NCBI RefSeq assembly: GCF_012273515.2 | Contig: NZ_CP050975.2 | Coordinates: 7,378,001 to 7,442,000, forward strand | DNA length: 64,000 nucleotides | Direction of reading: 5' to 3' | Origin: Streptomyces sp. RPA4-2 | GTDB lineage: Bacteria > Actinomycetota > Actinomycetes > Streptomycetales > Streptomycetaceae | Shown here: positions 25,485 to 33,200 of the stretch, piece by piece | Numbering within the stretch: position 1 is the stretch's first letter | Layout of the letters: every line of letters starts with the position of its first letter | Translations under genes and position numbers: made by a program | Notes under the pieces: model-generated | What the model was told of the DNA's origin: nothing | The model's database searches: none | The model's input: the letters and a program-made list of their open reading frames with translations, nothing else

Positions 25485-26000
25485 ATGACCGTCGCCGTCG
25501 AAACCGGCCTGTGGCAGCTCGACCCCGCCCGCACCAGCGTCGTCATCCGGCACAAGACGATGTGGGGTCTGGTCACGGTGAAGGGCGACTTCGCCGCTGT
25601 CACCGGGGAGGGCGAGGTGCAGGCCGACGGGACCGCCCGCGGCACCGTCACCCTGGACGTGGCGTCTCTCGACACCAAGAACGGCAAGCGTGACAAGCAC
25701 CTCCGCTCGGCCGACCTCTTCGACGTGGAGCGGCACCCCACGATCACCTTCGCGGTGGACAACGCGGTCGTCGCCCAGAACGACACCGTCGAGGTCACCG
25801 GGCAGCTGACCGTGCGCGGCATCACCCGGCCGCAGCCCCTCGTCGCCCGGGTCACCGCGGCGAGCGCCGAAGACGTCACCCTCGCCGCGGAGTTCACCGT
25901 GGACCGCGACCAGTTCGACATGGGCTGGAACCAGCTGGGCATGCTCCGCGGCCTGACCACCGTCGTCGGCACACTCGTCTTCACCCGCGTCAAGGGCTGA
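25485..26000 (+). CDS. YceI family polyisoprenoid-binding-like protein (cytoplasmic form)
   Basis: 171 residues, ATG 25485 after GGAGAAC. The lipocalin-like YceI fold is recognised from WQLDPARTSVVIRHKTMWG at the start, SLDTKNGKRDKHLRSADLFD and RHPTITFAVDN in the middle and FTVDRDQFDMGWNQLGM near the end. There is no signal peptide, unlike periplasmic YceI proteins, so it acts in the cytoplasm, probably binding a hydrophobic isoprenoid or amide. Expression is probably induced when the divergent MarR releases the twin palindromes. Confidence 0.92.
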   Translation: MTVAVETGLWQLDPARTSVVIRHKTMWGLVTVKGDFAAVTGEGEVQADGTARGTVTLDVASLDTKNGKRDKHLRSADLFDVERHPTITFAVDNAVVAQNDTVEVTGQLTVRGITRPQPLVARVTAASAEDVTLAAEFTVDRDQFDMGWNQLGMLRGLTTVVGTLVFTRVKG

Positions 26001-26027
26001 GCCGACGGATCACCGCCCGCCGTCGGC
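26001..26027 (+). terminator. Hairpin after the YceI gene
   Basis: GCCGACGG (26001-26008) pairs with CCGTCGGC (26020-26027), starting on the base after the YceI stop codon. Confidence 0.65.
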
Positions 26028-26132
26028 GCGGCGGCAGGTGGTGACCCTGCTCCATGGTCCGTCGGACACGGCGGCCGATGTCACACGGTTCCCGCGGCCG
26101 CGTCCTGGCCGGCGGGCCGAGGACGAAACGGC

Positions 26133-26162
26133 GGACAACCCCCGAGTGGCCGGGGGCTGTCC
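26133..26162 (-). terminator. Hairpin after the GST-like gene
   Basis: GGACAACCCCCG and CGGGGGCTGTCC pair with one mismatch around a six-base loop, 57 bases beyond the stop of the convergent GST-like gene. Confidence 0.65.
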
Positions 26163-26219
26163 GCCGCGGCCTTGCCGTGGGCGCGGCCCGGTCGTCCGGG
26201 GAGACGTCCCGACGGCCCG

Positions 26220-26999
26220 TCAGACCCGGCGCACGGCTTCGTGGAAGGCCGGACGGGCGCCTAGCCGGCGGACGTAGTCCCGCAGACGGCCGTACGGGGA
26301 GAGGACGTCCTCCGTGCCGAGGCTGGTGAGGGCCACCCACAGGTCGACGTCGGCGGCCGTCAACTCGTCGCCCAACGCATGCTGGTTCGACGCGAGTTGG
26401 CGATCGAGCGAGTCGAGCGCGGCGGACCGCGCCGTCGACCCGGCGGCCGGAGTGAGGTTCCGGTCCAGGAAGACGCGGAAGGTGTCGATGTCCGCGGCGA
26501 GGAACGGCGGGTGCAGCCGCGGGAGTCCGTTGCCGTCGCGGCAGCCTGGGAGTTCGCCGAGGTCGCGCAGGATGTCGGGGGTGTGATTGCTGACGACGCG
26601 TCCGCTCCAGCGGTCGCACAGCGCCGGCGCGGTGAGCGGACCGTCGTAGTGGTGCCAGGTGGCCTCGTACGCGGCCCGCAGCGCGGCGCAGGCGTCCGGC
26701 GTCCCGGAGGGCCCCGTCAGGAGCGTGCTGGTGACCGAGTCGCGCAGCCCCAGCAGGCCGAGGGTGATCGAGATGCGCAGCGAGCGCGGACAGCCCTCGG
26801 AGAGGTACAGCTGATACCGGTGCGGCGCGGGATAGAAGCCGCCTGCCGGACCGACACCGATGCGACTGCGGATGCGGTGTCCACGCGAGGGGGCCGCACC
26901 CCGAGGGGCCGCGGCGACAAGCGCTCCCGCGGCAGGCGAGGCCGAGGCGCAGTGGTGGGAGGTGGCGGCGGTCGGACTGAGCGAGACTGTCTCGGGCAT
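26220..26999 (-). CDS. Divergent glutathionyl-hydroquinone reductase-like (GST xi) protein
   Basis: 259 residues, ATG 26999 after GGAG. The core follows the xi-class GST pattern of YqjG/ECM4: YQLYLSEGCPRSLRISITLG places a Cys at the catalytic position, RWSGRVVSNHTPDILRDLGE matches the conserved interdomain segment, and ADIDTFRVFLDRNL starts the helical domain. It is 50-70 residues shorter than typical members, and CPRS replaces the usual CPWA. Streptomyces makes mycothiol rather than glutathione, so a mycothiol- or other thiol-dependent reductase is likely; activity is uncertain. The N-terminal 50 residues are low-complexity. Confidence 0.75.
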   Translation of the reverse strand: MPETVSLSPTAATSHHCASASPAAGALVAAAPRGAAPSRGHRIRSRIGVGPAGGFYPAPHRYQLYLSEGCPRSLRISITLGLLGLRDSVTSTLLTGPSGTPDACAALRAAYEATWHHYDGPLTAPALCDRWSGRVVSNHTPDILRDLGELPGCRDGNGLPRLHPPFLAADIDTFRVFLDRNLTPAAGSTARSAALDSLDRQLASNQHALGDELTAADVDLWVALTSLGTEDVLSPYGRLRDYVRRLGARPAFHEAVRRV

Positions 27000-27534
27000 G
27001 ACTCTCCAGGGGACGGCGAAGCCCCGCCACCCGGAGGGCGGCAGCGGCGGAACGGAGTGACTGCGCTGACGTACCGTCCGGACCGTGGACTAGTAGGCGC
27101 TGGAGACCCGCAGCAGATCGATGTGCAGGCGCCTGGTCAGACCGTTCGTGCCCTTTCCGGTCATTCCCGTCGCTCCCGTGTCCGGGGCTCGCGAGAGGCG
27201 AGACCACGCTTGCCCCGCCGCTCCGGCGGGACCCGGTCGTCACCCGGGGCACCCCGTCGCGGTGGAAGGGTTGCCTGTCAGCGGGCCGGGGCCGATCAAC
27301 CGCTCCGCACGGAAGGAACCGTGCGAAGGGCGCTGACAATCGTGACCGTCCCCGTCAGTCTCGGTCCGCTCCGTGGGCTCGTCAAGAAGGCGCCCGCGCG
27401 GTCTCACCACGTGGTCATCCGGGCTGCCGAGCGTTGACATCCGTTCGGGGCCGTGCCTAACTTACGCCGCATCGGACCGGAACAACTCCGGTCGGCACGA
27501 GGGCCCACGGGCCGGAACGGTGACGGTGACCGCG
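27000..27534. other. Gene-free stretch between the GST-like gene and the transporter region
   Basis: No open frame here has convincing Streptomyces codon bias or a recognisable product on either strand. The base composition is mixed and I see no hairpin, repeat or operator of note. It must contain the promoter of the GST-like gene near 27000 and probably that of the transporter operon toward its right end. Confidence 0.5.
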
Positions 27535-27690
27535 ATGTACGCAGCCCAGGGGAAGACCGCCTCGCGGTCCCACGGCCGCGACCGCGTGCTCATGAACCGT
27601 CGCCCCGCGCGGCACCTCGCCGACGGCGGCAGCGCCCGTACGGCACGGTGTTGTCCCTCTCCCGGCGCCCGCTGTCTCTGTCAGGGCTGA
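27535..27690 (+). CDS. Possible Cys-rich leader peptide upstream of the ABC transporter
   Basis: A 51-codon frame, ATG 27535 (or ATG 27592) to TGA 27688. The last 14 residues, RCCPSPGARCLCQG, contain four cysteines, which is rare. Actinobacterial leader peptides that attenuate sulfur genes carry Cys codons near the end, so this could stall ribosomes when cysteine is short. The ribosome site is weak and the upstream codons are not strongly biased, so chance is possible. It lies 254 bases before the permease gene of a presumed sulfur-compound transporter. Confidence 0.3.
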   Translation: MYAAQGKTASRSHGRDRVLMNRRPARHLADGGSARTARCCPSPGARCLCQG

Positions 27691-27721
27691 CGTACCCCCC
27701 TCGCTGACCGCCGGTTGCTGA

Positions 27722-27805
27722 ACCCCGGTCGCCGAATTCCCGGTCCCTGTACCCCCGGTCCTTGATCCTCGGTGTCCGATCTCGGGGTCGGTGATCTCCG
27801 AACCA
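27722..27805. repeat. Degenerate 13-16 base CCCGGTC repeats
   Basis: The unit CCCGGTC plus 6-9 A/T-containing bases recurs about every 15 bases (for example CCCGGTCCCTGTACC and CCCGGTCCTTGATCC), then weakens to CGGGGTCGGTGATC. It sits in the untranslated region before the transporter operon and may be part of an RNA structure or a slippage-generated tract. Confidence 0.4.
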
Positions 27806-27943
27806 CCGTGTGCCGCCGCCGAACCGGCGGGCTTCCGGTGGCCCCCCTTCTCGTCCCCGCATCGGGTTCGTTCCCCCCTGCGCGTGCCCGTCGTCTCGTC
27901 GTACGGGCCGTGCCGGGGGAGTCCGAGCCGCCTGGAGCCCTCC

Positions 27944-28933
27944 ATGAGTGAATCCCTCGGCTCCGCCGTGCCGTTGGGCACGGCGGAACCACCTCCCGCT
28001 CCCGTGGCCGAACCGAGGCCGTACGCCGCGCAGCGGGTGCTGCCGCTGCGCCGGCCGGGCCGCTGGATCGTCTCGGCGGTCGTGCTGGTCCTGGTCGCCC
28101 AGGTCGTCCACGGCCTGGCCACCAACCCGTTCTTCCAGTGGGACAGGTTCCAGTACTGGTTCCTGCGTCCCACGATCCTCGACGGCCTGCTCATCACCCT
28201 CGAAGTGACCCTCTACAGCGCCGTGTCGGGACTGCTGGGCGGCATCCTGCTCGCGCTCGCACGGCTCTCCCGGAGTCCGGTGCTGCGTGCCGTGAGCTGG
28301 GTCTACATCTGGTTGTTCCGGTCGGTGCCGCTGATCGTCGTCCTGCTCTTCCTCTACAACTTCTCCGCGCTCTACCGGACGCTGAGCCTCGGCGTGCCGT
28401 TCGGCCCCGCCTTCCTCACGTTCGACGAGTCCCGGCTCGCCACGGACATGGTCGTCGCGGTCGTCGGACTGAGCCTCAACGAAGCGGCGTACGCGGCCGA
28501 AGTGGTACGCGGCGGCATCCTCTCCGTCGACCAGGGCCAGCACGAGGCGGCCTCCGCGCTGGGTCTGCCGAAGGGCTACCAGTTCACGAGGATCGTGTTC
28601 CCGCAGGCCCTGCGCTCCATCACCCCCAACTACGTCAACCAGTTGATCGGCCTGATCAAGGGCACCTCGCTGGTCTTCTACGTCTCCCTGCTCGACCTGT
28701 TCGGCTCGGTGCAGAGCATGGGCAGCACCTACCCCGGCGACATCGTGCCGCTGCTGCTGGTCGCCACCGTCTGGTACCTGATCCTCACGAGCGTCGTGTC
28801 GGTCGTCCAGTTCTACGTCGAGCGGTACTACTCGCGGGGCGCGCTGCGCACCCTGCCGCCCACCCCGCTGCAGAGACTCCGCACCGGTCTGCGCGACCTG
28901 CGGGACCGTGCCCGGAAGGAGGCGGCCCTGTGA
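27944..28933 (+). CDS. Polar amino-acid-type ABC transporter permease
   Basis: 329 residues, ATG 27944 six bases after GGAG. After a 55-residue cytoplasmic tail there are five or more helices, starting [20 protein letters not shown]. The permease-ATPase contact loop is [20 protein letters not shown] (EAA motif), and [12 protein letters not shown] is typical of HisM/GlnP proteins. It belongs with the ATPase and binding protein that follow (GTGA overlap with the ATPase gene). The ligand is probably a small polar sulfur compound or amino acid, judged by the two monooxygenases downstream. Confidence 0.92.
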   Translation: MSESLGSAVPLGTAEPPPAPVAEPRPYAAQRVLPLRRPGRWIVSAVVLVLVAQVVHGLATNPFFQWDRFQYWFLRPTILDGLLITLEVTLYSAVSGLLGGILLALARLSRSPVLRAVSWVYIWLFRSVPLIVVLLFLYNFSALYRTLSLGVPFGPAFLTFDESRLATDMVVAVVGLSLNEAAYAAEVVRGGILSVDQGQHEAASALGLPKGYQFTRIVFPQALRSITPNYVNQLIGLIKGTSLVFYVSLLDLFGSVQSMGSTYPGDIVPLLLVATVWYLILTSVVSVVQFYVERYYSRGALRTLPPTPLQRLRTGLRDLRDRARKEAAL

Positions 28934-29724
28934 CCGCCGAGGTGACGGAGCAGCCCGACGTCCGGCCCGCGGCGGTCGAGGTCCATGACGTGCACAAGTG
29001 GTACGGGACTCAACGTGTCCTGGACGGCGTGGAGTTGACCGTCCGGCCCGGTGAGGTCACCGTCGTCCTCGGACCGTCCGGCTCCGGCAAGTCCACGCTC
29101 CTCAGGGTGATCAACCACCTGGAGAAGCCCGAGATCGGCCATGTCAGCCTGAACGGCGAGCCGATCGGCGTACGACGGCACGGCGGGCGGCTCAAGGAAC
29201 TGAGCGAGCGGGCCATCCTCGCCCAGCGCAGCCGGATCGGCTTCGTCTTCCAGAACTTCAACCTGTTCCCGCACCTGACGGTGCTCGACAACGTGGCGGC
29301 CGCGCCCGTCGCCACCGGGCGGCTGAGCAAGCCCGAAGCGCGGGAACTGGCGCGCACCCTGCTGGGCCGGGTCGGGCTCGCCGACAGAACCGCCGCCTTT
29401 CCCCGGCAGCTGTCGGGCGGCCAGCAGCAGAGAGTGGCCATCGCCCGCGCTCTCGCGCTGCGGCCCGGAGTCATCCTCTTCGACGAACCCACCTCCGCCC
29501 TCGACCCCGAACTGGTCGGTGAGGTCCTCGCCGTCATCAAGGACCTGGCCACCAGCGGCACCACCCTCCTCATCGTCACCCACGAGATCGGCTTCGCCCG
29601 CGAGGTCGCCGACCGGGTGGTCTTCATGGACGCCGGCCGGATCGTCGAACAGGGGCCGCCCGCCCAGGTGCTGGACCACCCGGCACACGAGCGGACCAGG
29701 GACTTCCTGAGCAAGGTGCTCTGA
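28930..29724 (+). CDS. Polar amino-acid-type ABC transporter ATPase
   Basis: 264 residues; GTG 28930 overlaps the permease stop by four bases. Walker [11 protein letters not shown]-loop [14 protein letters not shown], signature LSGGQQQRV, Walker [15 protein letters not shown] and the switch His in IVTHEIGFA are all present in order, so it is a functional ABC ATPase of the HisP/GlnQ type. An insert of about 15 residues ([17 protein letters not shown]) precedes the Q-loop, as in cystine and opine-type members. It energises the permease at the inner face of the membrane. Confidence 0.95.
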   Translation: MTAEVTEQPDVRPAAVEVHDVHKWYGTQRVLDGVELTVRPGEVTVVLGPSGSGKSTLLRVINHLEKPEIGHVSLNGEPIGVRRHGGRLKELSERAILAQRSRIGFVFQNFNLFPHLTVLDNVAAAPVATGRLSKPEARELARTLLGRVGLADRTAAFPRQLSGGQQQRVAIARALALRPGVILFDEPTSALDPELVGEVLAVIKDLATSGTTLLIVTHEIGFAREVADRVVFMDAGRIVEQGPPAQVLDHPAHERTRDFLSKVL

Positions 29725-29802
29725 TCCCGCCCCCGGACACCGCTCACCCGCTCACCCGCCCATCCGCACGACGCCCTCACCGCACACCTGACAAGGACGA
29801 CC

Positions 29803-30858
29803 ATGCGCACCCGTACCGATGCCCGTACCACTCCCCGTAGTCGCACCCTCCGCACCGGACTCCTCCGTGGCCTGGCCGTGTCCACCGCGGTCGCCACCCT
29901 CGCCACCGGGCTCGCCGCGTGCGGGGGCGAGAGCGACGCCGCCACCACGACCGGCGACGCGGCCCCCGGCACCGTCACCCTGGGCGCGCTGTCCAACGGC
30001 GCCGCACAGCAGGCCGATCTCAAGGTGCCCGAGGTCAAGTCCATCAGCGCCGAACTGCCCAAGTCGGTGGCCAGGAGCGGCAAGCTGGTCATCGGAGTGG
30101 GCGCGCTGCCCGCCGGGTTCCCGCCGCTGGCGTACGTGGGGCAGGACCAGAAGACCCTCACCGGCGCCGAACCCGACCTCGGCCGGCTGGTCGCCGCGGT
30201 CCTCGGCCTGAAGCCGGAGGTCAAGAACTCGACCTGGGAGAACCTTTTCGTCGGCATCGACAGCGGCAGGGTCGACATCGCCTTCTCGAACGTCACCGAC
30301 ACCGAGGAACGCAAGAAGAAGTACGAGTTCGCCTCCTACCGGCAGGACAACCTCGCCTTCGAGGTGCGCAAGAAGAGCAGCTGGAACTTCGGCGGCGACT
30401 ACCGGAACCTGGCCGGCCGGACCGTCGCGGTGAGCGCCGGGACCAACCAGGAGAAGATCCTGCTGGAGTGGAAGGCGAAGCTGGCGAAGGAGGGCGAGAA
30501 GCTCAACGTCAAGTACTACCAGGACAACAACGCCACGGCCCTCGCGCTGTCCAGCGGGAAGATCGACGCTTCCTTCGGGCCCAACCCCGGTATCGCGTAC
30601 CACATCACCCAGACGGCGAAGTCTCCCGAACCGACGCGCAACGCGGGCACGTTCTCCGGGGCGGGCGCGACGCTCCAGGGTCTGATCGCCGCCACCGCGA
30701 AGAAGGACAGCGGGCTGGCCGCGCCGGTCGCCGACGCCATCAACCACCTGATCAAGAACGGTCAGTACGCCAAGTGGCTCGCCGCGTGGAACCTCTCCAA
30801 CGAGGCCGTCGACACCTCCCGGGTCAACCCGCCGGGGCTGCCGCTCGACAACTCCTGA
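29803..30858 (+). CDS. Substrate-binding lipoprotein of the ABC transporter
   Basis: 351 residues, ATG 29803. The signal peptide ends in a lipobox, GLAAC (Cys about 40), so the mature protein is anchored to the outer face of the membrane. The periplasmic-binding fold of family 3 follows: KLVIGVGALPAGFPPLAYVG, EPDLGRLVAAVLGLKPE, NLFVGIDSGRVDIAFSNVTD and, in the second lobe, VAVSAGTNQEKILLEWKAKL. The ligand is not readable. It is a third member of the permease-ATPase-binding protein set, 78 bases after the ATPase gene. Confidence 0.92.
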   Translation: MRTRTDARTTPRSRTLRTGLLRGLAVSTAVATLATGLAACGGESDAATTTGDAAPGTVTLGALSNGAAQQADLKVPEVKSISAELPKSVARSGKLVIGVGALPAGFPPLAYVGQDQKTLTGAEPDLGRLVAAVLGLKPEVKNSTWENLFVGIDSGRVDIAFSNVTDTEERKKKYEFASYRQDNLAFEVRKKSSWNFGGDYRNLAGRTVAVSAGTNQEKILLEWKAKLAKEGEKLNVKYYQDNNATALALSSGKIDASFGPNPGIAYHITQTAKSPEPTRNAGTFSGAGATLQGLIAATAKKDSGLAAPVADAINHLIKNGQYAKWLAAWNLSNEAVDTSRVNPPGLPLDNS

Positions 30859-30898
30859 CCCGCCGTTCCCCGCACCGCCACGGAGATACGACACCCTC

Positions 30899-31654
30899 AT
30901 GGCATCCCCCGCCCGGCCGGCCCCGTCCCGGGGCCCGGTCGCACCGCACCTCCTCGACAACGCCGCGTGGGCCGCGCTGACCGGCCCGCACGCCCCCTTC
31001 GCCGAGCGCCTCGGACGCGCAGCCCGCTACCCCGTCGACGTCTCCCCGTTCACCGCCCTCGCCGACCCCGCCGACCCGCGCGCCTGGACGGACCTGGCGA
31101 CGCTCGTCGGCCCGGGAACCGTCACCCCCGTGACGGGCGCCGGGTCCGCCCCCGACGGCTGGCGGACCGTCCGCAGCGGCCAAGGGGTGCAACTGGTCGA
31201 CACAGGGCTGCGCGCCGAACCCGCACCCGACGCGGTGCGCCTCGGGCCCGACGACGTGCCGGAGATCCTGGACCTGATCGCCCTGACCGAACCCGGCCCC
31301 TTCCTCCCGCGCACCATCGCGCTCGGCACCTACCTCGGTATCCGCCACCGCGGCCGCCTGATCGCCATGGCCGGGGAACGCCTGCGCCCGCCCGGCTGGA
31401 CGGAGATCAGCGCGGTCTGCACCGCCCCCGACCACCGGGGCAAGGGCCTGGCCACCCGGCTGGTCCGAGCGGTCGCGGCCGGCATCAGGAAGCGCGGGGA
31501 CACCCCGTTCCTCCACGCCGCCGCCACGAACACCGGCGCGATCCGGCTCTACGAGTCGATCGGCTTCACCCCGCGCCGCCGCACGGACTTCCTCCTGGTC
31601 CGAACTCCGGGCGCCGAGCCGGAACAGACGGCGCCGGCGGTCCGTTGTGGTTGA
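30899..31654 (+). CDS. GNAT family N-acetyltransferase
   Basis: 251 residues, ATG 30899. The C-terminal half is the GNAT fold: acetyl-CoA loop AVCTAPDHRGKGLATRLVRA (QxxGxG/A-like), then LHAAATNTGAIRLYESIGF, a typical end of the domain. The N-terminal 115 residues resemble the FR47/acetyltransferase-like extension. It sits between the transporter and the monooxygenases and may modify the imported compound, or protect against it, in the same pathway. Substrate unknown. Confidence 0.85.
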   Translation: MASPARPAPSRGPVAPHLLDNAAWAALTGPHAPFAERLGRAARYPVDVSPFTALADPADPRAWTDLATLVGPGTVTPVTGAGSAPDGWRTVRSGQGVQLVDTGLRAEPAPDAVRLGPDDVPEILDLIALTEPGPFLPRTIALGTYLGIRHRGRLIAMAGERLRPPGWTEISAVCTAPDHRGKGLATRLVRAVAAGIRKRGDTPFLHAAATNTGAIRLYESIGFTPRRRTDFLLVRTPGAEPEQTAPAVRCG

Positions 31655-31717
31655 GAGGACACCACGAAGCCGGCGCGCCCCCGGGCCCGCCGCGACGGAA
31701 GGGCGGAGGTGACGGAC

Positions 31718-31834
31718 GTGCCGGTCCTGTCCGCACCCCGCGTCATGGTGCTCACCCCACGCCGCCGTGTCCATCTGTACTCCCGGCCGCACATCGATCT
31801 CCAGCGCGTGGCCGGCGCGCTCTGTCGTCCCTGA
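31718..31834 (+). CDS. Actinobacterial sulfur-type leader peptide
   Basis: A 38-residue frame. GTG 31718 has a perfect GGAGG eight bases upstream (31705-31709); ATG 31745 is an in-frame alternative giving 29 residues. The end, SRPHIDLQRVAGALCRP, is the well-known consensus of small Streptomyces leader peptides found before cysteine, methionine and organosulfur genes (R-x-H-[IV]-D-L then a Cys near the stop). A hairpin follows 20 bases after the stop, and the first monooxygenase starts 78 bases downstream. It should attenuate those genes when Cys-tRNA is plentiful. Confidence 0.8.
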   Translation: MPVLSAPRVMVLTPRRRVHLYSRPHIDLQRVAGALCRP

Positions 31835-31854
31835 CCTGTCACCCCGCTGCCGCC

Positions 31855-31872
31855 GCCCTCCGCACGGAGGGC
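31855..31872 (+). terminator. Attenuator hairpin after the leader peptide
   Basis: GCCCTCCGCACGGAGGGC folds into a compact stem. It begins 20 bases after the leader stop and ends 39 bases before the monooxygenase start, the expected place for a ribosome-controlled terminator. Confidence 0.6.
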
Positions 31873-31911
31873 AGGAGCCCTCGTACGGTCGATCAGGAAG
31901 GCACCCCTTTC

Positions 31912-33183
31912 GTGTCCTCGTCATCCCCCTCCCCGCTGCCCGGCACCTCCGCTTCAGCCCCCTCTTCTCCCTCTTCTTCCGACGCCCTGCACCTCGCCGT
32001 CGCGCTCGACGGCGCCGGCTGGCATCCGGCCGCCTGGCGCGAGCCGGTGTCCCGCCCCCGTGATCTGCTCACCGCCGCGTACTGGACGGATCTGATCACC
32101 GAGGCCGAGCGCGGCCTGCTCGACCTCGTGACCATCGAGGACGCGCTCGGCCTCCAGTCCTCGCAGGTCACCGGTCCCGACGGCCGCACGGACCAGGTAC
32201 GCGGACGGCTGGACGCCGTCCTGATCGCCGCCCGCGTCGCCCCCCTCACCAGCCACATAGGACTGGTTCCGACCGTGGTGACCACCCACACGGAGCCGTT
32301 CCATATCTCCAAGGCGATCGCCACCCTCGACTATGTGAGCACCGGCCGCGCGGGCGTACGGGTGCAGGTGTCGCCGCGTCAGAACGAGGCCGCGCACTTC
32401 GGCCGCCGTGAGTTGCCCCCGTTCCGCCTCGAGGACCTGGACAGCCCCGCCCTGCGGGAGGTGGTCGTCGACCTCTTCGACGAGGCCGCCGACCACGTCG
32501 AAGCGGTGCGCAGGCTCTGGGACAGCTGGGAGGACGACGCGGAGATCCGGGACGTCGCCACCGGCCGCTTCGTCGACCGCGACAAGCTGCACTACGTCGA
32601 CTTCGAGGGCCGGCACTTCAGCGTCAAGGGGCCCTCGATCACCCCCCGCCCGCCGCAGGGCCAGCCCCTGGTCAGCGCCCTCGCCCACGAGTCGGTGACC
32701 GGCGCGCCCTTCCGTCTGCTCGGCCGCTCCGCCGACATCGGATACGTCACTCCTCACGACACCGGACAGGCGCGCACGATCGTCGCCGCGGTCCGTGCCG
32801 AACAGGACGCGGCCGGGCGTTCCGGCGAACCCCTGCATCTCTTCGGCGACCTGGTGGTGTTCCTGGACGACGATCCCGCCGCCGCGGTGGCCCGCCGTGA
32901 ACGCCTCGACACCCTCGCCGGGCACCCGTACACCAGTGACGCCCGGATCTTCACCGGCACCCCCGCACAACTCGCCGACCTGCTACAGGAGTTGCACTCG
33001 GCCGGGCTGTCCGGCTTCCGGCTGCGCCCGGCCGTCGCCGGCCACGACCTGCCGGCGATCACCAGGGGCCTGGTCCCGGAACTCCAGCGCCGCGGCGCCT
33101 TCCGGCGGTCGTACGAGGCCGACACCCTGCGCGGGCTGCTCGGCCTCTCCCGCCCCGCCAACCGCTACGCCGCCACCGCCTGA
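31912..33183 (+). CDS. FMN-dependent luciferase-like monooxygenase (organosulfur type)
   Basis: 423 residues, GTG 31912 after AGGAAGG. A Ser/Pro-rich start (1-25) precedes the TIM-barrel of the LLM class: HLAVALDGAGWHPAAWREP, LDLVTIEDALGLQ, ARVAPLTSHIGLVPTVVTTH, and STGRAGVRVQVSPRQNEAAH. It needs reduced FMN from a separate reductase and inserts oxygen into small organosulfur or similar substrates. It forms a two-gene unit with the next monooxygenase (17-base gap) behind a sulfur leader peptide, which supports sulfur scavenging. Confidence 0.85.
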   Translation: MSSSSPSPLPGTSASAPSSPSSSDALHLAVALDGAGWHPAAWREPVSRPRDLLTAAYWTDLITEAERGLLDLVTIEDALGLQSSQVTGPDGRTDQVRGRLDAVLIAARVAPLTSHIGLVPTVVTTHTEPFHISKAIATLDYVSTGRAGVRVQVSPRQNEAAHFGRRELPPFRLEDLDSPALREVVVDLFDEAADHVEAVRRLWDSWEDDAEIRDVATGRFVDRDKLHYVDFEGRHFSVKGPSITPRPPQGQPLVSALAHESVTGAPFRLLGRSADIGYVTPHDTGQARTIVAAVRAEQDAAGRSGEPLHLFGDLVVFLDDDPAAAVARRERLDTLAGHPYTSDARIFTGTPAQLADLLQELHSAGLSGFRLRPAVAGHDLPAITRGLVPELQRRGAFRRSYEADTLRGLLGLSRPANRYAATA

Positions 33184-33200
33184 GCCGGAGGGACCCACTC

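Noticed and set aside
27000..27940. Candidate tRNA or riboswitch in the longest gene-free region
   Set aside because: No T-loop consensus, no cloverleaf pairing and no SAM, cobalamin or TPP core could be found by eye.
27457..28543. - strand frames across the transporter leader region
   Set aside because: Low-complexity Arg/Gly content, no start with ribosome site; they are partly created by the CCCGGTC repeats.
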